A stretch of 64,000 bases of DNA from an uncultured Bacteroidales bacterium (GTDB lineage: Bacteria; Bacteroidota; Bacteroidia; Bacteroidales; P3), in assembly GCA_946183915.1 (NCBI GenBank), contig CAMHDJ010000011.1:1-64000 (forward strand). Direction: 5' to 3'. The position numbers were made by a program, and so were the translations under genes. Below are positions 26,176 to 36,100 of this stretch, piece after piece (position 1 is the first letter of the stretch; each line of letters starts with the position of its first letter). The notes beneath the pieces are model-generated. The model saw only the letters and a list, made by a program, of their open reading frames with translations. It had not been told where the DNA came from and ran no database searches.

Positions 26176-26659
26176 GGTCTCCGCCGCTGATGTAACGGTC
26201 GCCAAAGAGTGAGCGCATCTCGTCGTCGGTGAGTCCCAGGTCGACCTTCATCTTGTACATGTTGGGGTAGTTGAGGAAGAGCACCAGGGTGGTGACGAGG
26301 ATGAGCATCAGGAGCACATTGCGGCCGCTGAGGACCGTGAAGAGGCAGAGCAGCACGACGACGGCCAGCATGGTGAGGTAGAGCGAGCGCACGTGGGCGG
26401 CATAGCCCTTGAGCTTGGGCTCGAGCCCCTCGGTTTGTCGCAGCAGGGGCACCTGCCGGCGCACGGTGAGGAGGGTCATGCTGACGGCCAGCACGGCCAG
26501 CACGCTGCCGGCGATGAGCATCCAGCGGGCGGTGTAGTCGCTCTGGTAGAAGCGGTAGGGGCTGGCGTAGATGAAGACGACGGTGAGCAGCACCGCGGCC
26601 ACCGAGCCCCAGAGGCCGATGCGCGAGGTGCGCTGTATGGTCTTGATGTATTGTGTCAT
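26162..26659 (-). CDS. Unknown small membrane protein between uvrA and mnmE
   Basis: A 165-residue protein with four predicted membrane helices (about residues 15-32, 45-65, 95-112 and 115-130) and a charged C-terminal tail (DLGLTDDEMRSLFGDRY). No family was recognised. Its start overlaps the uvrA stop (ATGA) and its end overlaps the mnmE start by 14 bases, so it is expressed with both. A longer reading frame exists upstream but is antisense-like noise inside uvrA. Confidence 0.75.
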   Translation of the reverse strand: MTQYIKTIQRTSRIGLWGSVAAVLLTVVFIYASPYRFYQSDYTARWMLIAGSVLAVLAVSMTLLTVRRQVPLLRQTEGLEPKLKGYAAHVRSLYLTMLAVVVLLCLFTVLSGRNVLLMLILVTTLVLFLNYPNMYKMKVDLGLTDDEMRSLFGDRYISGGDHAAE

Positions 26660-29421
26660 AGCTTGAGATATTTGGCTGTGTAGGATTCTTGGCACTGCAG
26701 CAGATCCTCCGGCGTGCCGGCGAAGACTACGCGACCTCCCCGCTCGCCCCCTTCGGGGCCGAGGTCGATCACCCAGTCGGCGCACTTGATGATGTCGTGG
26801 TGGTGTTCGATGACGACGACAGAATGGCCCCGCTCGATCAGCCGGTCGAAGGACGCGAGGAGCTTCTGCACGTCGTGGAAGTGGAGACCGGTGGAGGGCT
26901 CGTCGAAGATAAAGAGGATGGGCTTGTCGTCGGCGTCGCCATGCACCAGGTAAGAGGCTAGCTTGATGCGCTGGGCTTCGCCGCCGCTGAGCGACGAAGA
27001 GGACTGGCCAAGCTTGAGGTAGCCCAGGCCTACATCCTGCAGAGGCTTGAGACGGGTGTAGACCGAACGGGTCTCGTCGGCGTCGAAGAAGTCGCAGGCT
27101 TGGTCGACCGTCATGTCGAGCACGTCGCTGATGGTCTTGCCTTTGTAGAGCACCTCGAGGGCCTCGTCCTTGTAGCGCGAGCCGTGACATTCGTCGCAGA
27201 CCAGGTGCACATCGCTCATGAACTGCATGCTGACGGTTACATAGCCCTCGCCTTCGCAGGTCTCGCAGCGGCCGCCCTCGACGTTGAAGGAGAAGAAGCC
27301 GCTCTTGTAGCCCCGCGCTTTGGCCAGCGGCTGCTGGGCGTAGAGCTGGCGCACCTCGTCAAAGACCTTCATGTAGGTGGCGGGATTGGAGCGTGTGGAG
27401 CGGCCGATGGGGTTCTGGTCGACCATTTCGACGGCGGCCACCCGGCGCACATCGCCGTCGAGGGCCACACAAGAGCCCACATAGTCGGCGTTGCCGTCGA
27501 GGCGATGCTGCATCACGTCGTAGAGTACCCTCCGGATCAGGGTGCTCTTGCCCGAGCCGCTGACGCCCGTCACCACCGTCAACACCCCCAGGGGAATGTC
27601 GACGTCAATGTGCTTGAGGTTATTGGCGTAGGCGCCATGGATGCAGATGCGGTCGCGCCAGTGGCGGCGTTCCTTGGGCACTTCGATGGAACGTCGGCCG
27701 AGGAGGTAGTCTGCCGTCAGCGACCGCCGGGCCTTCTTCAGGTCGGACGGCTTGCCGCTGAAGACCACCTCGCCGCCCAGACGCCCGGCGCCGGGGCCGA
27801 TGTCCACCAGCCAGTCGGCCGAACGGATGATGTCCTCGTCGTGTTCAACGACAATGACGGTGTTGCCCAGGTCGCGGAGTTGCTTGAGGACCCCGATCAG
27901 CTGGGCCGTGTCGCGGCTGTGGAGGCCTATGGAAGGCTCGTCCAGAATGTACATTGAACCCACCAGTGAACTGCCGAGCGAGGTGGCCAGATTGATGCGT
28001 TGCGTCTCGCCACCGCTCAGCGTGTTGCTCATGCGGCTCAGGGTGAGATAGCCCAGGCCCACATCCATCAGGTAGCCCAGGCGGTGTTTCAGCTCGGTAC
28101 ATATGCGGTCAGTGGTCTTAAGCTCTGTGGGAGTCAAGCGGTCGTCCAGGTCGGAGAACCACTGCACCAGACGTTCAACGGGCATATCGACCAGCTCGCT
28201 GATCGACTTCTCCCCCACCTTGACATACTCTGCATCCTTGCGCAGGCGGTGCCCATGGCAGTCTGGGCACACCGTCCGGCCCCGGTAGCGGCTGAGCATC
28301 ACCCGGTATTGTATCTTGTAGGCCTGGCTTTCGACCCACTTGAAGAAGCCTTCGATGCCTTCCCACACCCCGTCGCCGTGCCAGAGGATGTCCTTCTCGG
28401 CCTGCGTCAGGTCGTAGTAGGGCTTGTGTATCGGGAAGTTGATCACCGCTGCATGGCGGATGAACTCGCGCTTGACGTCCTGCATCTTGTCGCCATTCCA
28501 GCAGACGACGGCGTTGTCGTAGACCGAGCGGCTCTTGTTGGGCACCACCAGATTCTCGTCGATGCCGATGATGTGGCCGTAGCCCTGACAGGTGGGGCAA
28601 GCCCCATAGGGGTTGTTGAACGAGAAGAAGTTGGGGTTGGGCTTCTCGAAGGTGATGCCATCGGCCTCGAAACGGTTGGAGAAGTTGGCCAACTGCTGGC
28701 CTTCGGGACCCTCGTCGGCGATACAACAGCTGCCGCGCCCCTCGAAGAAGGCACTCTGAACGCTCTCGGCCACCCGGGCTGCCAGCCCGTCGTCGCCGGG
28801 TTTCACCTCGACGCGGTCCACCACCAGGTAGACGTCGCCGTCGAGTTCCACGCCCTCCAGGTCGTCGATGCGCACCACCGTTCCCTTCACCATCACGCGC
28901 TGATAGCCCTCCTGGTGCAGGATGTCGATCTGCTGTCGCAAGGGCCGCTCGCGGCTGTCCTCCAGCGGAGCCAGGATCATCACCCGCCCCTGGCACTCGC
29001 TTTCGATGTAGTCCACCACATCGCTCACCGAGTGGCGCTTCACCTCGACGCCACTCACGGGCGAGAAGGTGCGCCCGATGCGGGCGAAGAGGAGCTTGAG
29101 GTACTCGTAGATTTCGGTCTGGGTGCCCACCGTCGAGCGGGGATTGCCGGTACCGGTCTTCTGCTCGATGGCCACAGCGGGGGCCAAGCCGTGGATGTAG
29201 TCCACCTCGGGCTTGGACATGCGGCCCAGGAACTGGCGGGCGTAGGAGCTCATGCTCTCCACGTAGCGCCGCTGCCCTTCGGCAAAGAGGGTGTCGAAGG
29301 CCAGGCTTGACTTGCCGCTGCCGCTGAGACCAGTCACCACGATCAGCCTGCCTTGCGGCAGTTTCAGGTCGATATTCTTCAGGTTGTTGGCGCGAGCGCC
29401 TTTGATTTCGATGTAGTCCAT
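26656..29421 (-). CDS. uvrA: Excinuclease ABC subunit A
   Basis: A 921-residue DNA damage sensor of nucleotide excision repair. Two ABC ATPase halves are visible: Walker A GLSGSGKSSLAFDTLFAEGQ near the N-terminus and GVSGSGKSTLI near residue 610, signatures LSGGETQRI and LSGGEAQRIKLA. Zinc-finger Cys pairs lie in CPTCQGYG, CPDCHGHRL and CETCEGEGY...CDECHGSRY. Length is usual. The ATG at 29421 starts the standard MDYIEIKGARANNLKN; it follows the stop of the preceding gene by 5 bases. Confidence 0.97.
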   Translation of the reverse strand: MDYIEIKGARANNLKNIDLKLPQGRLIVVTGLSGSGKSSLAFDTLFAEGQRRYVESMSSYARQFLGRMSKPEVDYIHGLAPAVAIEQKTGTGNPRSTVGTQTEIYEYLKLLFARIGRTFSPVSGVEVKRHSVSDVVDYIESECQGRVMILAPLEDSRERPLRQQIDILHQEGYQRVMVKGTVVRIDDLEGVELDGDVYLVVDRVEVKPGDDGLAARVAESVQSAFFEGRGSCCIADEGPEGQQLANFSNRFEADGITFEKPNPNFFSFNNPYGACPTCQGYGHIIGIDENLVVPNKSRSVYDNAVVCWNGDKMQDVKREFIRHAAVINFPIHKPYYDLTQAEKDILWHGDGVWEGIEGFFKWVESQAYKIQYRVMLSRYRGRTVCPDCHGHRLRKDAEYVKVGEKSISELVDMPVERLVQWFSDLDDRLTPTELKTTDRICTELKHRLGYLMDVGLGYLTLSRMSNTLSGGETQRINLATSLGSSLVGSMYILDEPSIGLHSRDTAQLIGVLKQLRDLGNTVIVVEHDEDIIRSADWLVDIGPGAGRLGGEVVFSGKPSDLKKARRSLTADYLLGRRSIEVPKERRHWRDRICIHGAYANNLKHIDVDIPLGVLTVVTGVSGSGKSTLIRRVLYDVMQHRLDGNADYVGSCVALDGDVRRVAAVEMVDQNPIGRSTRSNPATYMKVFDEVRQLYAQQPLAKARGYKSGFFSFNVEGGRCETCEGEGYVTVSMQFMSDVHLVCDECHGSRYKDEALEVLYKGKTISDVLDMTVDQACDFFDADETRSVYTRLKPLQDVGLGYLKLGQSSSSLSGGEAQRIKLASYLVHGDADDKPILFIFDEPSTGLHFHDVQKLLASFDRLIERGHSVVVIEHHHDIIKCADWVIDLGPEGGERGGRVVFAGTPEDLLQCQESYTAKYLKL

Positions 29422-29426
29422 TCCTG

Positions 29427-30884
29427 TCAATAGCGGAATCTGAGCTCGGCCATGCGCGTCTTGTTGCCACGGCCGCTATAGTAGAGCAGGGTGCCGTCGG
29501 CACGGGTGAGCGCCCGCACCACGTGCTGTTTGGCCTTGGCCTCCAGCATCAGCTTCTGCGTGCTGCCGTCGGCGCCGATGGTGTAGAGGTTCACGTTGCA
29601 CTTGTCGCCCACCTTGTACTCCTTGACGTCGTTGGCGATGTCGTAGATCGTGGGCGACTTCTTGTGCTCCGAACGCACGAGGCACACCTTGTCGCCGACC
29701 ACCGTCATGGCCACGCGGTCCAGCACACCGCCCTCCTTGTCGATATCGTTGCGCCGCATGTTGCGCGTCCAGCGCACATGTCCGGTCGTATCCACCGCCA
29801 CCACATGCAGGCCCACGGCATAGCTCTCGCGGCTCACAGCGCCGCTGGCCGACGTCTTCTCCACCTCCATCACGCGGCCCAGGGCGATGGCGCCGCCGTA
29901 GGGCGTGGCCGTCACACCCAGCACACGCGCATAGTCGGTGAACTGGTCCTTCTGTATCTTCTTGGTCTTCTTGTTCAGAAAGATGTTCATGTCCTCGTTT
30001 TGGAAGGGGCGCATGGTGAAGCCCTTGAGCTCGGCGCGGTCGACATCGAAAGCCATGCCCACCACACCGTTGACGTAGCGCTCGGCCTTGCGCATCTCGA
30101 GCGGCCGATAGGTGCCCAGGGCGACGGCCGTCGAGCCCACCAAACCGGCCAGGTGCATCTCGATCACGGGGTCGCACTTGAGGGTCACACCGTAGGTGTT
30201 GGCCCGCCCGAGGTCGAGGATGTTGAACACGAAGCGGGTCTCCTCGCCGTCGGGCTCCATGCCGAGGGTGACCACGCGGCCCTCGTCGCTCACCAGCATG
30301 TCGTGCATCGTCTCCAGGGCGTACTCGCGGTCCCACACGCGATGCATCTCGCCGTCGAAGAGGGCCACATAGGTGCGGTACTGCTGCTTCTCGTTCATCT
30401 GCACCACCATCGCCAGGGCGATGTAGGCGCCCGAAGGCGACGAGGCGCCCCACACCATGCAGTTGTCCTTCTTGCCGTAGTCGAAGGTGACCAGCGTGTC
30501 ATAGCCACCGCCCACGAGCGACTGGCTCTGTACGTCGACCGCACACGAGTAGACGACCGTCCGCCGGCTGTCCGACCCGTCGGTGAGCATCACGCCCGCG
30601 CGGCCGTTCTTCACGCCTGCGGCCAGCACCTCCATGTTGCCGCTCTTGGGCAGAGGAATGACGGTCACCGTCTCCAGGTTCACGTCGGTCAGCACCAGCT
30701 GCTTCACGTGCTTCTTGCCCTCGAAGATCCAGGCGTCCATATTGTCCAACGTGCCCACATAGCGGCCATGCAGCAGGTCCTCCACCGACAGGCGCTTGCT
30801 TTCCAGGCCCTTGGTCAGCGCCGGCTGGCCCACGGCCGACCCCATGGCAAACACTGCCACCAAAACCATCAGTATCTTTTTCAT
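29427..30884 (-). CDS. Exported protein of unknown function, possible beta-propeller
   Basis: A 485-residue protein with a signal peptide (MKKILMVLVAVFAMGSAVG). The mature part is rich in beta-strand-like repeats with alternating hydrophobic residues (KQLVLTDVNLETVTVIPLP, YDTLVTFDYGKKDNCMVWG), suggesting a propeller, but no named family was recognised. It has its own good promoter and is followed after 5 bases by uvrA, so an exported protein leads a DNA-repair operon. The true start is 30884; the frame extends much further upstream without support. Confidence 0.75.
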   Translation of the reverse strand: MKKILMVLVAVFAMGSAVGQPALTKGLESKRLSVEDLLHGRYVGTLDNMDAWIFEGKKHVKQLVLTDVNLETVTVIPLPKSGNMEVLAAGVKNGRAGVMLTDGSDSRRTVVYSCAVDVQSQSLVGGGYDTLVTFDYGKKDNCMVWGASSPSGAYIALAMVVQMNEKQQYRTYVALFDGEMHRVWDREYALETMHDMLVSDEGRVVTLGMEPDGEETRFVFNILDLGRANTYGVTLKCDPVIEMHLAGLVGSTAVALGTYRPLEMRKAERYVNGVVGMAFDVDRAELKGFTMRPFQNEDMNIFLNKKTKKIQKDQFTDYARVLGVTATPYGGAIALGRVMEVEKTSASGAVSRESYAVGLHVVAVDTTGHVRWTRNMRRNDIDKEGGVLDRVAMTVVGDKVCLVRSEHKKSPTIYDIANDVKEYKVGDKCNVNLYTIGADGSTQKLMLEAKAKQHVVRALTRADGTLLYYSGRGNKTRMAELRFRY

Positions 30885-30966
30885 AGTCTCTCTATTGTTT
30901 AGTTTTTTACTCAATATACGCCGGCATAGGCTCTTTCGCAAAGGAGTCCACACGGCATTCAAAATG

Positions 30967-30997
30967 CAAAGATACACAAAAATTTGAAATCGGCAAA
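30967..30997 (-). promoter_or_regulatory. Promoter of the uvrA-mnmE operon
   Basis: Reverse-strand TTTG (30994-30997), 19-bp spacer, TATCTTTG (30967-30974): exact consensus. Predicted leader about 75 bases. Confidence 0.88.
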
Positions 30998-31240
30998 AGA
31001 AAAAACGAAATATGCTACAACTATCAGTAGCAGAGGGCGATGCGGGTTGCAGGAGAGGGAAGCGACACGCCCCATCGGGGCAGCGGACGGGCGGCTGGGG
31101 TTGGAGGGAGAAACCTCTGCCGGCAGCCTGCCGACACGCCAGACTGCGTAGCTTAGAGCAATTCGCCCGGAATTGACCTGCGTAGCTTAGCTCCATAATG
31201 TCGCTGACCTCAGTTCGAGTAATTCGAGTCATTCGCCATT

Positions 31241-31468
31241 TTATCAAAATTAAGTAAAATTAGGTTAAAAAATTAGATCGTGCACGATCTAATTTGCACA
31301 TTTAACTATTTCAGAACGAGACCTCTAGCCTTCCGGAAGTGTGCAAACCATGCTGGAAAACTCGCAAAACGCTGACAGGGCAAGGATTTTGCCCTGGTTT
31401 TAAGAGAGTCATCAGGGAGTCATCAGGGAGCCATCAGGGAGCAGACAGGGTTTCAGGGGGGTCGGAAG
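31241..31468 (+). repeat. Composite intergenic element, copy 4
   Basis: Perfect 26-bp palindrome at 31270-31295, 17-codon frame at 31350-31403, 11-bp units AGTCATCAGGG then AGCCATCAGGG. The preceding 100 bases hold decayed pieces of the hairpin module (CTGCGTAGCTTAG twice, TTCGAGTAATTCGAGTCATT). It points towards porX. Confidence 0.8.
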
Positions 31469-31488
31469 GCAAAAAAGAGGGGGTGCGG

Positions 31489-31516
31489 CACAATAATTCC
31501 GGGGCGGTTGCGTTTG
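31489..31516 (+). promoter_or_regulatory. Candidate alternative-sigma promoter of porX
   Basis: CACAAT (31489-31494), 16 bp, CGTTTG (31511-31516). The second block differs from CGTTAT at two bases and could also be read as a weak nnnnTTTG -7 box. Confidence 0.4.
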
Positions 31517-31534
31517 ATGTGTAGAAGAACGTTT

Positions 31535-33163
31535 ATGAACAACCACGCTATGACCAACGCAACCATACTCTGGGCCGACGACGAGATCGATCTCCTGCGG
31601 CCTCACATCATGTATCTGGAAGAGAAGGGCTACGCCGTGGTGCCCGTCACGTCGGGCCGCGACGCCCTCGACGAGCTGGAGGAGCAGACGGTGGACATGG
31701 TGTTCCTCGACGAGCAGATGCCGGGCCTGAGCGGCCTGGACACGCTGAAGGCCATCAAGGAACGCTGGCCGCAGCTGCCGGTGGTGATGATCACCAAGAG
31801 CGAGGAAGAGCACATCATGGAGGACGCCCTCGGGGGCAAGATCAGCGACTACCTGATCAAACCCGTGGGCCCGAGCCAGCTGCTGCTGACGGTGAAGAAG
31901 CACACCGAGCGCCGCCGCCTGCAGACGGAGCACAGCACGATGGGCTACCAGCAGCAGTTTCGCGAGATCGGCATGCAGCTGGGCGACTGCCGCACGGCCG
32001 AGGAGTGGCAGGAGATGTACCGCCGCCTCGTCTACTGGGACCTCGAGCTGGCCGGCGTCGACGACGAGAACATCCACGACATCTTCCTCTCGCAGCGGCG
32101 CGAGGCCAACGCGCAGTACTGCCGCTTCTACGAGGAGCACTACCTCGACTGGATCAGCGGCCGCGAGGAGAAGCCCCTGATGAGCCACACCGTGCTCCAG
32201 GAGCGCCTGATCCCCCTGCTGAAGATGGCGGAGAGTGCCGAGCGCGGAGCGGAAAGCGCCCGGGGCCAGGCGCCAGCCACTGCCGACAGCCCGCTGTCCA
32301 CGTTCCTCATCGTGATCGACAACTTCCGCTACGACCAGTGGCGCTACGTGCAGCCGCTGCTCGAGCCGCTCTACCGCGTGGAGCGCGACGAGATGTACTA
32401 CACCATCCTGCCCACCACCACACAGTTTGCGCGCAACGCCATGTTTGCCGGCCTGATGCCGAGCGAGATCGAGCGCAAGTACCCGCAATACTGGGTCAAC
32501 GAGGACGAGCAGGGCTACAAGAACCAGTACGAGGACCAGCTGCTGGAGGAGAACCTGCGGCGGCACGGGCTGAACATCAAGCACACCTACAACAAGGTGC
32601 TCAACGCGCAGTACGGCCGCCGCTTGGTGGATCGCGTGCCGGAGCTGATGCGGTCGCCGCTGAACGTGGTGATCTTCAACTTCGTCGACATGCTGTCGCA
32701 CTCGACGACCGACAGCGACGTGGTGCGCCAGCTGGCCGACAGCGACAGCGCCTACCGCTCGCTGACGCGCAGCTGGATGGAGCACTCGCCCCTGCTGGAG
32801 CTGCTGCAAGCCCTGGCCGAGCGGCCGGTGCGGGTGATCATCACCACCGACCACGGGTCGACACGTGTGGAGCGGCCCGTGCGGGTGCGCGGCGACCGCG
32901 ACGTGAGCGTCAACCTGCGCTACAAGCAGGGGCGCCTGCTCGACTACAACCCGCGCGAGGTGTTCGAGGTGAAAGACCCCGCCAAGCTCTTCCTGCCGCG
33001 GCGCCACGTCAGCTCGCCCTACATCTTCGCCCGCGCCAACGACTTCTTCGCCTACCCCAACAACTACAACCAATACGTGCAACTCTACACCTCGACGCTG
33101 CAACACGGCGGCATCTCGCTCGAAGAGACGCTGGTGCCCTTCGTGATGCTGCAGCCGAAATAG
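31535..33163 (+). CDS. porX: PorX-type response regulator with PglZ/alkaline-phosphatase-like domain
   Basis: A 542-residue regulator of the type IX secretion system. Residues about 5-125 are a receiver domain: ILWADDEIDLLRPHIMYLEE with the acidic pair, FLDEQMPG with the phospho-acceptor Asp, and LIKPVGPSQLL with the conserved Lys. The C-terminal half is a PglZ / alkaline phosphatase superfamily domain (STFLIVIDNFRYDQW, TTTQFARNAMFAG, ITTDHGS), which in PorX acts on cyclic oligonucleotides. A linker of SAERGAESARG near residue 235-245 is encoded by a short repeat. The start may be 31535 or 31550. The gene supports active T9SS; PorY is not in the window. mfd follows in the same frame. Confidence 0.93.
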   Translation: MNNHAMTNATILWADDEIDLLRPHIMYLEEKGYAVVPVTSGRDALDELEEQTVDMVFLDEQMPGLSGLDTLKAIKERWPQLPVVMITKSEEEHIMEDALGGKISDYLIKPVGPSQLLLTVKKHTERRRLQTEHSTMGYQQQFREIGMQLGDCRTAEEWQEMYRRLVYWDLELAGVDDENIHDIFLSQRREANAQYCRFYEEHYLDWISGREEKPLMSHTVLQERLIPLLKMAESAERGAESARGQAPATADSPLSTFLIVIDNFRYDQWRYVQPLLEPLYRVERDEMYYTILPTTTQFARNAMFAGLMPSEIERKYPQYWVNEDEQGYKNQYEDQLLEENLRRHGLNIKHTYNKVLNAQYGRRLVDRVPELMRSPLNVVIFNFVDMLSHSTTDSDVVRQLADSDSAYRSLTRSWMEHSPLLELLQALAERPVRVIITTDHGSTRVERPVRVRGDRDVSVNLRYKQGRLLDYNPREVFEVKDPAKLFLPRRHVSSPYIFARANDFFAYPNNYNQYVQLYTSTLQHGGISLEETLVPFVMLQPK

Positions 33164-33181
33164 TGGACAAAACCGAAGCCT

Positions 33182-36100
33182 TTGAACCAAGAAATCATCG
33201 ATATCTACAAAGAGAGCGCCATCGTGCGGCAGCTCGACACGGCGCTTGGTGAGGCCGAAGCGCGGGTACACGTGGACGGCATGACGGGCTCGCTGCCCGC
33301 CGCCGTCATCGCCGCCTACGCCCAGACCCACCCCACGACGAGCCACCTCGTCGTGGTACCCAACAAAGAGGACGCCTTCTACATGGCGGGCGATCTGGAC
33401 GCCATGCTCTTCCCCTCGAGCTATCGCAAAACCTACCACTACGGCGACGAGGCGACCGAGAACGCCAACGTGCTGATGCGCACCGAGGTGGTGAAAGAGC
33501 TGGGCGGGGGAACGCCCTGCGTGGTGGTGACCTACCCCGAGGCGCTGAGCGAGAAGGTGGTGGGCAACCGCACCCTGCTGGCCAACACGCTGCGGGTGAC
33601 GGTCGGCGAGCGGCGCGACATGTGGGACGTCGTGGAGCGGCTGCAGGAGCTGGGCTTCGAGCGCGAAGACTTCGTCGTGGAGCCGGGCCAGTACGCCGTG
33701 CGCGGCGGCATCGTCGACGTCTACAGCTACGCCTCCGACCTGCCCTACCGCATGGAGTTCTTCGACGACAGCGTAGAATCGATCCGCACCTACGACGCCG
33801 GCACCCAGCTCAGCGTCAAACAGCTGGACCGTGTGGACATCGTGCCCGACCTGTCGGAGGGTAGCGCCCCAAGTGCAGAGGTACGGTCGGAGGGCCGTGT
33901 GAGCCTGCTGGACTACCTCGCCTCGACCGACGTGGTGTGGACCCCCAGCCTGATGCTGGTGCTGCAGCGCATGGATGCCCTGCTCGACGAGAGCCGCAAG
34001 GCCTACGAGGGGCGGCTGGCCGACACGGCACACCCCATAGCCGGCACCCTGCCCAAGCCCGAAGAGCTCACCTGCGGCGCCCAGGAACTGCTGCGGGGGG
34101 TGCTGAAGATGAAGGCTGTGGAGTACGGCAACAGCCACTACTTCAGCCAAGAGACGCGCCTCGACGTGCACAGCGAGCCGCAACCCGTGCTGAACAAGCA
34201 GATGGAACTGCTGCAGGAGAACCTGCAACACTACGCCGAACTGGACTATCGCATCATCATCACCGTGGCCGGCGAGAGCCAGGAGAAGCGCCTGCAGAAG
34301 ATACTGGGGACCGAGAGCGGCAAGTGGAAAGTGGAGAGTATGGACCTGGCGCACGGCTTCATCGACCACGACCAAAAGCTGCTCTGCTACACCGACCACG
34401 AGATCTTCGAGCGTTACCACAAATACAAGGTCAAGAACCTGCAGTCGGGCCACGAGGCCATGACGCTCAAGGAGCTCTTCGAACTGAAGCCCGGCGACTA
34501 CGTGACCCACATCGACTACGGCGTGGGACGCTTCAGCGGCCTGGAGAAGGTAACCAAAGACGGCAAGAGCCAGGAGTTGATCCGCCTGATCTACAAGAAC
34601 AACGATGTGCTCTACATCAGCATCCACGGCCTGCACAAGATCAGCCGCTACGTGGGGCGCGAGGGCGAGGCGCCGACGCTGAACCGCCTGGGGAGCAACA
34701 CCTGGCAGGTGCTGAAGCAGAAGACCAAGCGGCAGGTGAAGGACATCGCGCGCGACCTGATCGCCCTCTACGCCAAGCGCAAAGCCTCGCGGGGCTTCGC
34801 CTTCAGCGCCGACGGCGAGTTGCAGCAGCAGCTCGAGGCCGCCTTCCAGTACGAAGACACGCCCGACCAGCTGAAGGCCACCATCGCCGTGAAGCACGAC
34901 ATGGAGGAGCAGGCCCCGATGGACCGCCTGGTGTGCGGCGACGTGGGCTTCGGCAAGACCGAGGTAGCCATACGGGCCGCCTTCAAAGCCGTCTGCGACT
35001 CGAAGCAAGTGGCCGTCCTTGTTCCCTCCACGGTGCTGGCCTTCCAGCACTACAACACCTTCCGCGAGCGCCTAAAGGACATGCCTGTGCGCATCGACTA
35101 CCTGAACCGCTTCCGCACCACCAAGGAGAAAAACCAGATATACAAAGACGTTGCCGACGGCAAGATTGACATACTCATCGGCACCCACGCCATCACCAAC
35201 AAGGAGCTCAAGTTCAAAGACCTCGGCTTGCTGATCATCGACGAGGAGCAGAAATTCGGCGTCAGCGTCAAGGAGAAGCTGAAACAGATGAAGGTGGGCG
35301 TGGACTGCCTGACCCTCACGGCCACCCCCATCCCGCGCACGCTGCAGTTCTCGCTGATGGGTGCCCGCGACCTGAGCATCATCCAGACCCCACCGCCCAA
35401 CCGCCAACCCATCGAGACCGAGCTGAGCGACTTCAACGAGGAGCTGATCCGCGACGCCATCATGTTCGAGATGAGCCGCGGAGGCCAGACCTTCTTCATC
35501 AGCAACCGCGTGGAGAACCTGCCGGAGATGGCGGGCCTCGTCCAACGCCTAGTGCCCGACGCCCGCGTGGCCATGGCCCACGGCCGCATGGAGGGCAAGG
35601 AGGCCGAGGAGACGCTGATGCAGTTCCTCGAGGGCGAAGTGGACGTGCTGGTGGCCACCTCGATCGTGGAGAACGGCCTCGACATCCCGAACGCCAACAC
35701 GATGATCATCAACAACGCCCACCAGTTCGGCCTCTCGGACCTGCACCAGATGCGCGGCCGCGTGGGACGGTCGAACCGCAAGGCCTTCTGCTACCTGCTC
35801 ATCCCCTCCTATCTCACCCTCACCGACGACGCCCAGCGGCGCCTCCGCGCCATCGAGGAATTCTCCACCATCGGCAGCGGATTCAACATTGCCATGCGCG
35901 ACCTCGATATCCGCGGCGCGGGCAACATACTCGGCGCCGAACAGAGCGGCTTCATCAGCGAAGTGGGCTACGACATGTACCACAAGATTCTGAACGAAGC
36001 CATCGAAGAACTGAAGGAGAGCGACTTCGCCGACCTCTTCGCTGCCGAGGCCGAGGAGAAGAAGGAGTACGTGCGCGAGTGCACCATCGAGACCGACCTC

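Noticed and set aside
26660..27190. Upstream extension of the small membrane protein before mnmE
   Set aside because: The extension lies antisense-frame inside uvrA and is Arg/Pro-rich; the ATG at 26659 overlaps the uvrA stop in normal operon fashion.
30885..31247. Upstream extension of the exported protein before uvrA
   Set aside because: It would cover the exact promoter at 30967-30997 and remove the signal peptide from the N-terminus.
31412..35050. 1212-codon reverse-strand frame across porX and mfd
   Set aside because: Antisense to two recognisable proteins; composition is shadow-like and its 3' end runs through the repeat element.
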